Positions 1-7,243 of a stretch of 64,000 bases of DNA are shown in pieces; position 1 is the stretch's first letter, and each line of letters begins with the position of its first letter. A program made the translations under genes and the position numbers. Source of the DNA: Streptomyces sp. TRM68416 (GTDB lineage Bacteria > Actinomycetota > Actinomycetes > Streptomycetales > Streptomycetaceae); contig NZ_JACVWU010000009.1 in assembly GCF_014596915.1 (NCBI RefSeq), positions 233,100 through 297,099 of the forward strand, given 5' to 3'. The notes under the pieces were generated by a model. That model made no database searches. It was given only the letters and a program-made list of their open reading frames with translations, and was not told the origin of the DNA.

Positions 1-214
1 GGGGCGGGCCGCCGAGTTCGAGCTGCCGCACGCGGCCCCGCTGCCCGACCTGGTCGAGTCCGTCCTCGCGGGCGGCACCCTCACCCTGTGCACGCAGTGC
101 GCGGCCCGCCGGGACATCACGGAGAAGGACGTCATCGAGGGCGTACGGATCGCGGGTGCGCAGGTGTTCGTGCAGGAGGCGACGGCGGACGACGCGCAGG
201 CGCTCGTCTACTGA
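1..214 (+). CDS. DsrE-family protein, C-terminal fragment cut by the window edge
   Basis: An open frame enters from the left edge and ends at TGA 212-214, giving the last 70 residues of a protein. The segment LTLCTQCAARRDI followed by IEGVRIAGAQVFV resembles the C-terminal half of DsrE/DsrF-like proteins, small proteins with a cysteine used in sulfur-relay or peroxiredoxin-like roles. Two cysteines sit in a CxxC arrangement (CTQC). The start and N-terminus lie outside the window. The stop overlaps the 3' end of the convergent VOC gene by a few bases. Proximity to the rhodanese operon fits a sulfur theme, but no function is proven. Confidence 0.7.
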   Translation, partial: GRAAEFELPHAAPLPDLVESVLAGGTLTLCTQCAARRDITEKDVIEGVRIAGAQVFVQEATADDAQALVY

Positions 215-588
215 GACGCGGCCGTCCACAGGCAGAACGGATGGCCCGCCGGGTCGAACAGCACCCGTACGTCGTCCTGCGGCTGGTACTCGGCGAGCCG
301 CGCCCCTTCCGCGAGGGCCCGCGCGGTCTCGCTCTCCAGGTCGTCGACCTCGATGTCCAGGTGCAGCATCATCTGCTGGTCGCCGGGCTTGCGGCCGGGC
401 CAGAGGGGCGGCACGTACCCGGGCTCGGTCTGGAAGGCCAGGCCGGTGCCTCCGCCGGGCGGTCCGACGAGCACCCAGTCGCGCTCCTCGGCGCGTACGA
501 CGTACCCGAGCAGGCGGAGGTAGAAGTCGGCGAGTGCACGCGCGTCGGGCGCGTCGAGCACCACCGTGGAAAGCCTCGTGGGCGACAT
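208..588 (-). CDS. VOC superfamily (glyoxalase/bleomycin-resistance-like) protein
   Basis: This 126-residue protein has the two beta-alpha-beta-beta-beta halves of the vicinal oxygen chelate fold. The N-terminal half is VVLDAPDARALADFY, and the C-terminal half contains MMLHLDIEVDDLE (about 73-85) and VLFDPAGHPFCLW (about 109-121), the usual VOC C-terminal signature. The first metal-binding His common in glyoxalase I is replaced by Asp-Ala-Pro, so an enzymatic role cannot be assumed. It could be a dioxygenase-like enzyme or a drug-binding protein. It is convergent with the DsrE fragment and only 10 bp downstream of the DUF3099 gene, which is on the same strand and could share a transcript. Confidence 0.85.
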   Translation of the reverse strand: MSPTRLSTVVLDAPDARALADFYLRLLGYVVRAEERDWVLVGPPGGGTGLAFQTEPGYVPPLWPGRKPGDQQMMLHLDIEVDDLESETARALAEGARLAEYQPQDDVRVLFDPAGHPFCLWTAASQ

Positions 589-598
589 ACGCGCCTTC

Positions 599-859
599 TT
601 ACTGCCGTCGCCGCTTGCCGTCCAGTTCGTCCCACCACTCGTCGGACTTCGGGTCGCCGGACGGGTCGTCCCACCAGCGGTCCTCGGGGCCGCGGCGGTT
701 GGCGACCATCGCGGCGAGCGGCGGGATGACCATCGCCACCAGGCACATGCCGACGGCGACCGGCACGGACCACAGGCGTACGACAGCGCAGGCCACGACG
801 AAGAGCGTGAGGCACGTGCCCATCATGACGAAGTAGAGGTGGCGCCGCCGCGCGTACAT
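599..859 (-). CDS. DUF3099 small membrane protein
   Basis: An 86-residue protein with two hydrophobic segments (about 8-28 and 32-52) and a charged, Trp-rich cytoplasmic tail (RWWDDPSGDPKSDEWWDEL). This matches the actinobacterial DUF3099 family, whose function is unknown. It lies upstream of the VOC gene on the same strand and is separated from the DUF1416 gene by a strong hairpin terminator. I see no catalytic motif. The start ATG at 857-859 is the first in the frame. Confidence 0.8.
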   Translation of the reverse strand: MYARRRHLYFVMMGTCLTLFVVACAVVRLWSVPVAVGMCLVAMVIPPLAAMVANRRGPEDRWWDDPSGDPKSDEWWDELDGKRRRQ

Positions 860-932
860 GAGTCCAGCGTAGGACGATTCCGACCGGCGGCGACCGGGGC
901 CGACGAACCGGAGGCCGGCGCGGGACGGAGAT

Positions 933-986
933 GGCTGAAGGGCCGCACCCCCTGGCGTCCAACCCGTGGGGTGCGGCCCTTCAGCC
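933..986. terminator. Strong hairpin, 19-bp perfect stem
   Basis: Arms 933-951 and 968-986 are exact reverse complements (19 bp) around a 16-nt loop. The hairpin begins 18 nt after the stop of the DUF1416 gene (minus strand) and lies before the DUF3099 gene. It lacks a U-tract, as is common for Streptomyces intrinsic terminators, and should end the rhodanese-DUF1416 transcript. Confidence 0.85.
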
Positions 987-1003
987 GTTCATGAGGTGCC
1001 GCG

Positions 1004-1291
1004 TCAGACGGCGATCGCGACCTCCGCCAGGCCGCCCTGCTGGGCGACGACGGTACGGTCCGCGCTGCCGCCGGGGACGAGCGCCCGGACGGTCCAGGTG
1101 CCCTCGGCCGCGTAGAAGCGGAACTGGCCCGTGGCGGAGGTGGGGACCTCCGCGGTGAACTCGCCGGTCGAGTCCAGCAGACGGACGTAGCCGACCACCG
1201 GCTCGCCGTCCTTGGTCACCTGGCCCTGGATGGTGGTCTCACCGGGCTTGATCGTCGAGGCGTCGGGGCCGCCGGCCTTCGCTCCGCACAT
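1004..1291 (-). CDS. DUF1416 / SseC-like protein
   Basis: A 95-residue protein starting MCGAKAGG and continuing with a beta-rich domain (GQVTKDGEPVVGYVRLLDSTGEF, then GQFRFYAAEGTWTVRAL). This is the DUF1416 family, called SseC in mycobacteria, where it sits beside cysA2/sseA rhodaneses; its biochemical role is not known to me. The fold looks like a carboxypeptidase-regulatory-like beta sandwich. It lies 31 bp downstream of the rhodanese gene with an AGGAG ribosome site, so the two form an operon. A Cys at residue 2 might carry sulfur (inference). Confidence 0.9.
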   Translation of the reverse strand: MCGAKAGGPDASTIKPGETTIQGQVTKDGEPVVGYVRLLDSTGEFTAEVPTSATGQFRFYAAEGTWTVRALVPGGSADRTVVAQQGGLAEVAIAV

Positions 1292-1322
1292 GATGTTCTC
1301 CTGGGGGTGTTGAAGGTCGGGA

Positions 1323-2168
1323 TTACTTGTTGGCGCCGAGCTCGATCGGCACGCCGACGAGGGAGCCGTACTCGGTCCAGGAGCCGTCGTAGTTCTTGAC
1401 GTTCTCCACGCCCAGCAGCTCGTGCAGGACGAACCAGGTCAGCGCGGAGCGCTCGCCGATGCGGCAGTAGGCGATGGTGTCCTTGGCCAGGTCGACCTGC
1501 TCCTCGGCGTAGAGGGCCTTGAGCTCGTCGTCCGACTTGAAGGTGCCGTCGTCGTTGGCGTTCTTCGACCACGGGATGTTGCGGGCCGACGGGACGTGGC
1601 CCGGACGCTGCGACTGCTCCTGCGGCAGGTGGGCCGGGGCCAGCAGCTTGCCGGAGAACTCGTCGGGCGAGCGCACGTCGACCAGGTTCTGCGCGCCGAT
1701 GGCGGCCACGACGTCGTCGCGGAAGGCGCGGATGGAGGTGTCCTGCGGCTTGGCCTTGTACTCGGTGGCCGGGCGCTGCGGGACGTCGGTGCCGTCGACC
1801 AGCTCGCGGGCGTCCAGCTCCCACTTCTTGCGGCCGCCGTCGAGGAGCTTGACGTTCTCGTGGCCGTAGAGCTTGAAGTACCAGTAGGCGTAGGACGCGA
1901 ACCAGTTGTTGTTGCCGCCGTAGAGGATCACCAGCGTGTCGTTGGCGATGCCCTTCGCCGACAGGAGCTTCTCGAAGCCCTCCTGGTCGATGAAGTCGCG
2001 GCGGACCGGGTCCTGCAGGTCCTTGGTCCAGTCGATGCGGATCGCGTTCTTGATGTGGTTCTTCTCGTAGGCGGACGTGTCCTCGTCCACCTCCACGATC
2101 GCGATGTTGCTGTCGTCCAGGTGCTCCTGGAGCCAGTCGGCGTCGACCAGGACGTCGCTGCGGCTCAT
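1323..2168 (-). CDS. cysA: Thiosulfate sulfurtransferase (two-domain rhodanese)
   Basis: A 281-residue two-domain rhodanese. The N-terminal inactive domain runs to about residue 145 and the C-terminal domain holds the catalytic loop CRIGERSA with nucleophile Cys235. Rhodaneses move a sulfane sulfur from thiosulfate or a similar donor to cyanide or a thiol acceptor through a cysteine persulfide. Family length is about 280, so the gene is complete. The start ATG follows a GGAGGAG ribosome site. It is the first structural gene of an operon with DUF1416 and is preceded by a short leader ORF (2296-2376) that contains Cys codons, which suggests control by cysteine supply. Confidence 0.93.
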   Translation of the reverse strand: MSRSDVLVDADWLQEHLDDSNIAIVEVDEDTSAYEKNHIKNAIRIDWTKDLQDPVRRDFIDQEGFEKLLSAKGIANDTLVILYGGNNNWFASYAYWYFKLYGHENVKLLDGGRKKWELDARELVDGTDVPQRPATEYKAKPQDTSIRAFRDDVVAAIGAQNLVDVRSPDEFSGKLLAPAHLPQEQSQRPGHVPSARNIPWSKNANDDGTFKSDDELKALYAEEQVDLAKDTIAYCRIGERSALTWFVLHELLGVENVKNYDGSWTEYGSLVGVPIELGANK

Positions 2169-2295
2169 GCTCGTTCTCCTCCGGGGCAGTTGCGGCGGGG
2201 TGTGCAGGGTGAGAGGTCGGCGCGGTCCGGGTGCGGACGGCGCACGGGTGCCCAGGGCAGGGCGGCGGTGAAAGCGAGGCGTCGGTGCGCTCGCG

Positions 2296-2376
2296 TCAGA
2301 AGGGGCGACAGAGCATGGCGGCGACGCGGCACAGGTCTACTGCCCGCCGCTTCGTGAGATCCGCCTGTCGCTTCAT
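2296..2376 (-). CDS. Short leader peptide upstream of the rhodanese operon
   Basis: A 26-codon ORF encodes a peptide ending RRAVDLCRVAAMLCRPF. The core VDLCRVAAMLCR is the signature of the putative leader peptides found upstream of many Streptomyces sulfur-assimilation genes. The two Cys codons near the end and the 127-nt gap to cysA fit a ribosome-mediated attenuation device that senses cysteine. No strong ribosome site is visible before the ATG, so the start is the least certain part. It is too short for automatic gene finders. The attenuation role is inferred; only the ORF and motif are seen. Confidence 0.75.
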   Translation of the reverse strand: MKRQADLTKRRAVDLCRVAAMLCRPF

Positions 2377-2618
2377 AGCTGCCGATCGTAGGGACGGACA
2401 GGCGGGCGTGTCACCGGCGTGTCGCATTCTGAGACGCGATCGTCCGCGATGTGGGAATGGATCAGCGTCGAAGCGGTCGCCGCACGGCTTCCGTGGGGAT
2501 GTATCCGTCGTCACAGCTACGGTGCGGACGGCGGCGTCTCGCCTTTCGGACGGTCGGTGTCCATGGACGGGGTCCGGGCCGCCGTACTGGCCGGAGAAGC
2601 CGGTGTCCGGCTGCCGTA

Positions 2619-3356
2619 CTACCCCGCGAGGCGGACGTTCGAACCCTTCACGGTGATCTCCACGCCGTTCTTCGCGGCCTCGACCTTGTCCAGCCGGATG
2701 CCGCCGGGGAGTCCGTCGATCTTCTGCTCGAAGTCGGTGATGTCGCGGGCCCGGGACTCGGCGATCTCGACACCGCCGAAGCTGGGCAGCGAGTCGGCGT
2801 GCACCTTGACCGTGTCGCCCTCCACCGTCACCGAGCTGAGCACGTACACCGGGTTGGGCAGCTTCACGCCGAGCACGGTGGCCTCGACGGCGACCCTGAT
2901 CCTGCCGCCACCGCCGTCGGACAGGCCCACGACACTGGCCGTGACGCCCGGACCGACCTCCGTGGGCTCGGACTTGGCGGTCTTGAGCAGCTCGTCGTAG
3001 GTGATGGAGGCGGTGCCGGTGGCGGTGGCCGCGGTGGCGGAGCTGTAGTCGCCGGAGAACGCGACGCCCTTCATGTTCGCCCTGAGCCCGTCGATGCGGA
3101 TCGTCTCGCCGTTGGCGCCCGCGGTGGCCTCGTAGTCCTCTATCCCGACCTCGACGTCGTCCAGCTCCCCGCTGACGACCTGGGTGAGGAAGGGAAAGCC
3201 CTTGATGGACACGTCCGGGGTGGCCGCCAGGTTCTCCGTCGTCCTCAGCCGGTCCGCGGCCTCGCCCTCCGCGAAGCCGACGGCGAGACGGTCGGCGAGC
3301 ACGAAGAGTCCGCCGAGGACGACGACAACGATCAGCGTTATCCGCAGTGCGCGCAT
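2619..3356 (-). CDS. LmeA-like (DUF2993) phospholipid-binding envelope protein
   Basis: A 245-residue protein with an N-terminal hydrophobic anchor (about 4-22) followed by a DUF2993 domain. It includes the typical segment IKGFPFLTQ and a repeated beta structure. The mycobacterial family member LmeA binds phospholipids in the periplasm and affects lipomannan elongation. I chose ATG at 3354-3356, which has GGGGGA about 12 nt upstream; an in-frame GTG at 3374 would add six residues but lacks a ribosome site. A longer paralogue lies at 19573-20766. It is monocistronic as far as can be seen. Confidence 0.85.
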   Translation of the reverse strand: MRALRITLIVVVVLGGLFVLADRLAVGFAEGEAADRLRTTENLAATPDVSIKGFPFLTQVVSGELDDVEVGIEDYEATAGANGETIRIDGLRANMKGVAFSGDYSSATAATATGTASITYDELLKTAKSEPTEVGPGVTASVVGLSDGGGGRIRVAVEATVLGVKLPNPVYVLSSVTVEGDTVKVHADSLPSFGGVEIAESRARDITDFEQKIDGLPGGIRLDKVEAAKNGVEITVKGSNVRLAG

Positions 3357-3499
3357 GTTCCGGTGTTCCCCCACCTAGGCGGTCACTGACGACCGGGTGG
3401 CCGCCTTCGGCGAGCGTAACCCTGCGGTGTGCGTCGACCGCGTGATTGTCGATCACCTGTGACAGGGGTGGGCGGGTGCGGGTGGGTGGCTTCGGGTGG

Positions 3500-3848
3500 G
3501 CGGGTGCGGGTGTGTGGGGGCCGGTCGCGCAGTTCCCCGCGCCCCTATAGGGCGCGGCAGCCTGCCCCCCGCCCGCCAGCGGAGCGTGGCCGACTCCACG
3601 CCGGCGGGTGCGGGTGCGTGGGGGCCGGTCGCGCAGTTCCCCGCGCCCCTATAGGGCGCGGCAGCCTGCCCCCCGCCCGCCAGCGGAGCGTGGCCGACTC
3701 CACGCCGGCGGGTGCGGGTGCGTGGGGGCGGTCGCGCAGTTCCCCGCGCCCCTATAGGGCGCGGCAGCGTGCCCCCAACTGCCGGCGGAGCGTGGCCGAA
3801 TCCGCGCGGGCGGGTGCGGGTGGGCAGTTCTCCGCGCCCCTTCGGGGG
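3500..3848. repeat. Tandem 104-bp intergenic repeat, about 3.4 copies
   Basis: Units start at 3500, 3604, 3708 and 3810; the first two are 104 bp and nearly identical, the third is 102 bp and more diverged, and the fourth is partial. Each contains GGTCGCGCAGTTCCCCGCGC followed by a small palindrome (GCGCCCC-TA-TAGGGCGC), a sequence family common between Streptomyces genes. The block fills the gap between the DUF2993 promoter region and the 3' end of the membrane-protein gene. No gene is supported here. A related copy lies inside the ATPase gene at about 28984-29040. Confidence 0.9.
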
Positions 3849-5003
3849 CTATGTCAGTGCGCGGCCCAGGAGGTACACCGCTGGTGCTGCCGCTGCGAGG
3901 GGCAGGGCCACGCCCGCGGTGAAGTGGACGAACCTCGACGGGTAGTCGTAGCTGGCGACCCGGTGGCCGATCAGGGCGCAGACCGCCGCGCCCGCGCCCA
4001 GCAGCGCGCCGTCCGAACCCAGCCCCGTCATCCCGCCGACGGCGATGCCCGCACCCGCAGCGGCGAGCAGCGAGACGATCACGGAGGCCGCCGTCGGCAG
4101 GGGCAGCGCACGGGCGAGGACGGCCACCGCGACCGCCGCGGCGCCCACCGTCACCGCATCCGCCTCGGCCGCCAGGTGGCCCGCCGCCAGGATGGCCAGC
4201 GCCGCCGAGGCGACCGTCGCCATCAGGCCGTACATCCGCTCGTCGGGGTCGGCGTGGGAACGGAGCTGGAGGACCAGGGAGAGCAGGACCCAGACGCCGA
4301 GCGTGCCGAGGATCGCCGAGGGCGCGCGGTCGGACGCCAGCAGCGCCGCGTCCGCCGTGAGCGCGCCGAGGAAGGCCAGCGCGATGCCCTGCCGGGCCGG
4401 CCACATGCCGTTCAGCCGGAACCAGCCGGCCGCGGTGACGGCCTGCAGGACGACGAGCGGGAGGAGCAGGGCGTACGTGCCGACCGCCGCCGCGCCCGAC
4501 AGCAGCAGCCCCAGCAGCGCCGTGAGCGCGGCCGGCTGCATGCCGGGTTCGATGATCGGGGAACGCCCTTCGAGGCGGGCGCGCTGTGCGTCGGTGACCC
4601 GGGCGTTGCCGCCGAGGGTGGCGGGGCCGTAGTCGGCGGGCGAGGGAGCGGCCGGCTGGGGATCGGGGATTGGCTGGGGCTCAGGGATTGGCTGGGGCTG
4701 GGACTGCGGCTGCGAGTACGGCTGCGGCTGCGGCTGCGGGTGCGGGTGCGGGTGCGGGTGTGCGTAGGCGCCCGCGTCGTACCCCTGCGGCGGCAGGTAC
4801 GCCGTGTCCGCGGCCACCGGCGCGACCGGTGCCTGCAGCTGCGTCTCCCAGGTCTGCCCCTGCCACTGCTGGGTGTGCTGCGGATCCTCGTACCCCTGCT
4901 GCGGTGCCGGGTACTGCTGCTGGTACGGCTCGTACCCCTGGTACGGCTGGTACCCCTCGTTGCCCTGCGGGTACTGCTGCCCCTCGTACGGCTGGTTGGT
5001 CAT
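3849..5003 (-). CDS. Integral membrane protein with Gln/Pro/Tyr-rich N-terminal tail
   Basis: A 384-residue protein. Residues 1 to about 125 are low-complexity and rich in Tyr, Gln and Pro, with YQPYQGYEPYQQQ-type repeats and an alternating HPHPHP/QPQPQP stretch. The rest carries roughly eight hydrophobic segments between residue 155 and the end. It is a conserved type of Streptomyces hypothetical membrane protein; I recognise no enzyme or transporter family. The start is 3 bp from the end of the upstream MoaD/ThiS gene, so the two are co-transcribed. The tail may bind or cluster with other proteins (inference). Confidence 0.8.
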   Translation of the reverse strand: MTNQPYEGQQYPQGNEGYQPYQGYEPYQQQYPAPQQGYEDPQHTQQWQGQTWETQLQAPVAPVAADTAYLPPQGYDAGAYAHPHPHPHPQPQPQPYSQPQSQPQPIPEPQPIPDPQPAAPSPADYGPATLGGNARVTDAQRARLEGRSPIIEPGMQPAALTALLGLLLSGAAAVGTYALLLPLVVLQAVTAAGWFRLNGMWPARQGIALAFLGALTADAALLASDRAPSAILGTLGVWVLLSLVLQLRSHADPDERMYGLMATVASAALAILAAGHLAAEADAVTVGAAAVAVAVLARALPLPTAASVIVSLLAAAGAGIAVGGMTGLGSDGALLGAGAAVCALIGHRVASYDYPSRFVHFTAGVALPLAAAAPAVYLLGRALT

Positions 5004-5006
5004 CGC

Positions 5007-5261
5007 TCACCCTCCTGCGAACGGCGGAAGCACCTCGACCGTGCCGCCGTCGGCCAGCCGTACCGTCTCATGTCCGCGGGTGCCCACGGGGTCACCGTCG
5101 ATGAGGAAGGAGCACCGCTGCAGCACGCGCGTCAGTTCCCCGGGGTGTCGCTCGCGCACCGCGGCGAGCGCGTCGGCGAGCGTGGCCGCGTCGTACGGCT
5201 CCTCGGCGACCCCGGCCGCGGCCTTCGCGGCGGCCCAGTAGCGCACCGTGACCTTTGCCAT
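5007..5261 (-). CDS. MoaD/ThiS-family ubiquitin-like sulfur carrier
   Basis: An 84-residue beta-grasp protein that ends PPFAGG. The C-terminal Gly-Gly is the site that MoaD/ThiS proteins use for adenylation and thiocarboxylation during molybdopterin or thiazole synthesis. I place the start at ATG 5259-5261 because TTGAGGAACC, a good ribosome site, lies directly upstream; calling the TTG itself as start would read the ribosome site as codons. No moeB or thiG is adjacent, so the pathway it serves is unknown. It is followed by the membrane-protein gene after 3 bp. Confidence 0.85.
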   Translation of the reverse strand: MAKVTVRYWAAAKAAAGVAEEPYDAATLADALAAVRERHPGELTRVLQRCSFLIDGDPVGTRGHETVRLADGGTVEVLPPFAGG

Positions 5262-5300
5262 CTGGTTCCTCAATCAATCCGACGGTGGACAGCGTTCAGG

Positions 5301-6197
5301 CTAGCCCGCCCGGCCGACGGCCCAGTCCCCGATGCGGGCCAGCAGGTCGTCGGCGGCCGCGTGCTCGGCGTGCCCCATGCCCGGCTCCAGCCAGAGGTCG
5401 GCGTGGCCGTCGGCCGCCTCGGCCAGCATGCGCGGGTGGTCGACGGGGAAGTAGCCGTCCCGGTCGCCGTGCACGATCAGCAGGGGCGTCGGCGCGATGC
5501 GCGGCACCGCCTGGACCGGGGACAGCGGGACGGGATCCCACTCGCGGTGGTGGATGCGGGTACGGAGTCCGTAGCGGCCGACGAGGCGGCCCTCGGGGCG
5601 CATTACCAGCCAGTGGAGCCGGCGCATAGGGGCCGTGCCCCGGTAGTACCAGCGAGCGGGTGCGCTCACCGAAACCACCGCATCCGTATGCGCTTCCGTG
5701 CGCCCCTCACGCTCCGAACCGGGTTCCGGACCCCGCCCCGCCCCGTGCCGCCCGTACAGCGCCGCGTGCCGCAGCACCACCGAGCCGCCCATGGAGAAGC
5801 CGACGGTCGCCACACGCGTGTGCCCGAGTTCGCGCGCCCAGGCCACCGCCGCGGCCAGGTCGAGCACCTCCCGGTCCCCCACCGTGGACCGCCCGCCCGA
5901 CCGGCCGTGTCCCCGGAAGGAGAACGTGACCACGGCCCCGTACTGCGCGAACGCCCCCGCGATCCGCCGTACGTGCGGCCGGTCCGCGTCGCCGGTGAAG
6001 CCGTGCGCGATCACGAACGCCAGGTCGCCGGAGGGCGGCGCCCCGGTGTCGTATACGACCGCACCCGGGTCGTATACGGAATCGATCGTCACCCCGTCGT
6101 CCGTGTACAGAAACGTCCGCTTAGGGGTGCGTCTGCTCGTCTCAGAGTTCGGAACAGCCGTCGAACGCGCCACATGACCTGCCGGACCCGTTGTCAT
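5301..6197 (-). CDS. Alpha/beta hydrolase
   Basis: A 298-residue alpha/beta hydrolase. The nucleophile elbow GFSMGG puts the catalytic Ser at residue 135. An oxyanion-side segment AHGFTGD lies at about 64-70, the acid is in HGDRDG (Asp245 or 247), and the His is in GMGHAEHA (276 or 279). These features fit an esterase, lipase or acyl-hydrolase; the substrate cannot be told. It is divergent from glnR with a 183-bp gap that should hold both promoters. Two in-frame VYD repeats near the N-terminus (residues 41-50) make a duplicated GTATAC pattern in the DNA. Confidence 0.88.
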   Translation of the reverse strand: MTTGPAGHVARSTAVPNSETSRRTPKRTFLYTDDGVTIDSVYDPGAVVYDTGAPPSGDLAFVIAHGFTGDADRPHVRRIAGAFAQYGAVVTFSFRGHGRSGGRSTVGDREVLDLAAAVAWARELGHTRVATVGFSMGGSVVLRHAALYGRHGAGRGPEPGSEREGRTEAHTDAVVSVSAPARWYYRGTAPMRRLHWLVMRPEGRLVGRYGLRTRIHHREWDPVPLSPVQAVPRIAPTPLLIVHGDRDGYFPVDHPRMLAEAADGHADLWLEPGMGHAEHAAADDLLARIGDWAVGRAG

Positions 6198-6380
6198 GTG
6201 GGCTATTCTGCTGGGCAGAGGACTCGGGCAGTGAAGCCCCCGGGTCCTTTTGTGCTTTCGGAAGCGTTGTATACGACGCGGGAAACCGCCGGTGTACAGG
6301 GCCCCCGGGCGCGCAGAGCAGTCAACGCACTACCGCTGTGCCGCAAACGTCCTCGCAGGGACCGAGGAGGAACCAGACGT

Positions 6381-7160
6381 ATGAGTTCTCTGCTGCTCCT
6401 GACCAATGCCCTCCAGCCGTCGACGGAGGTGCTCCCGGCCCTCGGCCTGCTCCTGCACAACGTGCGAGTGGCACCGGCGGAAGGCCCCGCCCTCGTCGAC
6501 ACCCCCGGCGCCGACGTCATCCTCATCGACGGCCGCCGTGACCTGCCGCAGGTGCGCAGCCTGTGCCAGCTGCTGCGCTCCACCGGCCCCGGCTGCCCGC
6601 TCATCCTGGTCGTCACCGAGGGCGGCCTCGCCGCCGTCACCGCCGACTGGGGCATCGACGACGTCCTGCTCGACACCGCGGGCCCCGCCGAGGTCGAGGC
6701 ACGCCTGCGCCTGGCCATGGGCCGCCAGCAGATCGTCAACGACGACTCCCCCATGGAGATCCGCAACGGCGACCTGTCGGTCGACGAGGCCACCTACAGC
6801 GCCAAGCTCAAGGGCCGCGTCCTGGACCTGACCTTCAAGGAGTTCGAGCTCCTGAAGTACCTCGCCCAGCACCCGGGCCGCGTCTTCACCCGCGCCCAGC
6901 TGCTGCAGGAGGTCTGGGGCTACGACTACTTCGGCGGCACCCGAACGGTCGACGTGCACGTACGACGCCTGCGCGCCAAGCTCGGCCCCGAGCACGAGTC
7001 GCTGATCGGAACCGTCCGGAACGTCGGTTATCGATTCGTTACTCCCGAGAAGGGGGACCGTTCCGCCGAGGAGGCGCGGGCCAAGTCGGACCGGCCAAAG
7101 CCGGAGGATGCGGACGAGACGGCCGCTCTGGACGCCACCGAGGTCAGCGCGGACGCCTAG
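6381..7160 (+). CDS. glnR: GlnR, global nitrogen regulator (orphan OmpR-type response regulator)
   Basis: A 259-residue OmpR-family protein. The receiver-like domain spans about 1-115 with the conserved Asp at residue 50 (VILIDGRRD), and the winged-helix DNA-binding domain is at about 128-225 (FKEFELLKYLAQHPGRVFTR, then YDYFGGTRTVDVHVRRLR). The acidic pocket normal for phospho-receivers is missing at the N-terminus (LLLLTNALQ), as in GlnR, which works without a partner kinase. GlnR controls glnA, amtB, nir and other nitrogen genes. The ribosome site GAGGAGGAA precedes ATG 6381. No kinase gene is adjacent. The C-terminal tail is acidic and variable. Confidence 0.93.
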   Translation: MSSLLLLTNALQPSTEVLPALGLLLHNVRVAPAEGPALVDTPGADVILIDGRRDLPQVRSLCQLLRSTGPGCPLILVVTEGGLAAVTADWGIDDVLLDTAGPAEVEARLRLAMGRQQIVNDDSPMEIRNGDLSVDEATYSAKLKGRVLDLTFKEFELLKYLAQHPGRVFTRAQLLQEVWGYDYFGGTRTVDVHVRRLRAKLGPEHESLIGTVRNVGYRFVTPEKGDRSAEEARAKSDRPKPEDADETAALDATEVSADA

Positions 7161-7180
7161 ACGGCGCTCGGCGGGGGTAT

Positions 7181-7200
7181 GGGGGCACAGGGAAGCCCCC
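7181..7200 (+). terminator. Short GC hairpin after glnR
   Basis: GGGGGC (7181-7186) pairs with GCCCCC (7195-7200) around an 8-nt loop, 20 nt after the glnR stop. A second smaller hairpin, GCCCTG..CAGGGC, follows. It probably separates glnR from the LacI-type gene, but it is short and lacks a U-tract. Confidence 0.5.
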
Positions 7201-7243
7201 GTACGCCCTGCCCAGGGCGGGTCCATCCGCGTAGACTCCGCGC

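Noticed and set aside
88..729. Long plus-strand frames over the first kilobase
   Set aside because: They are antisense shadows of the VOC and DUF3099 genes, with Arg/Gly-rich translations typical of GC-rich off-frames.
6255..6300. Possible GlnR-type GTNAC/GAAAC box upstream of glnR
   Set aside because: Only GGGAAACC fits a half-site and spacing to a GTNAC partner is wrong.
3429..6380. Very long frame that runs in phase into glnR
   Set aside because: It reads through the tandem repeats and antisense of two genes; GlnR has its own ribosome site at 6365-6372 and normal length from ATG 6381.
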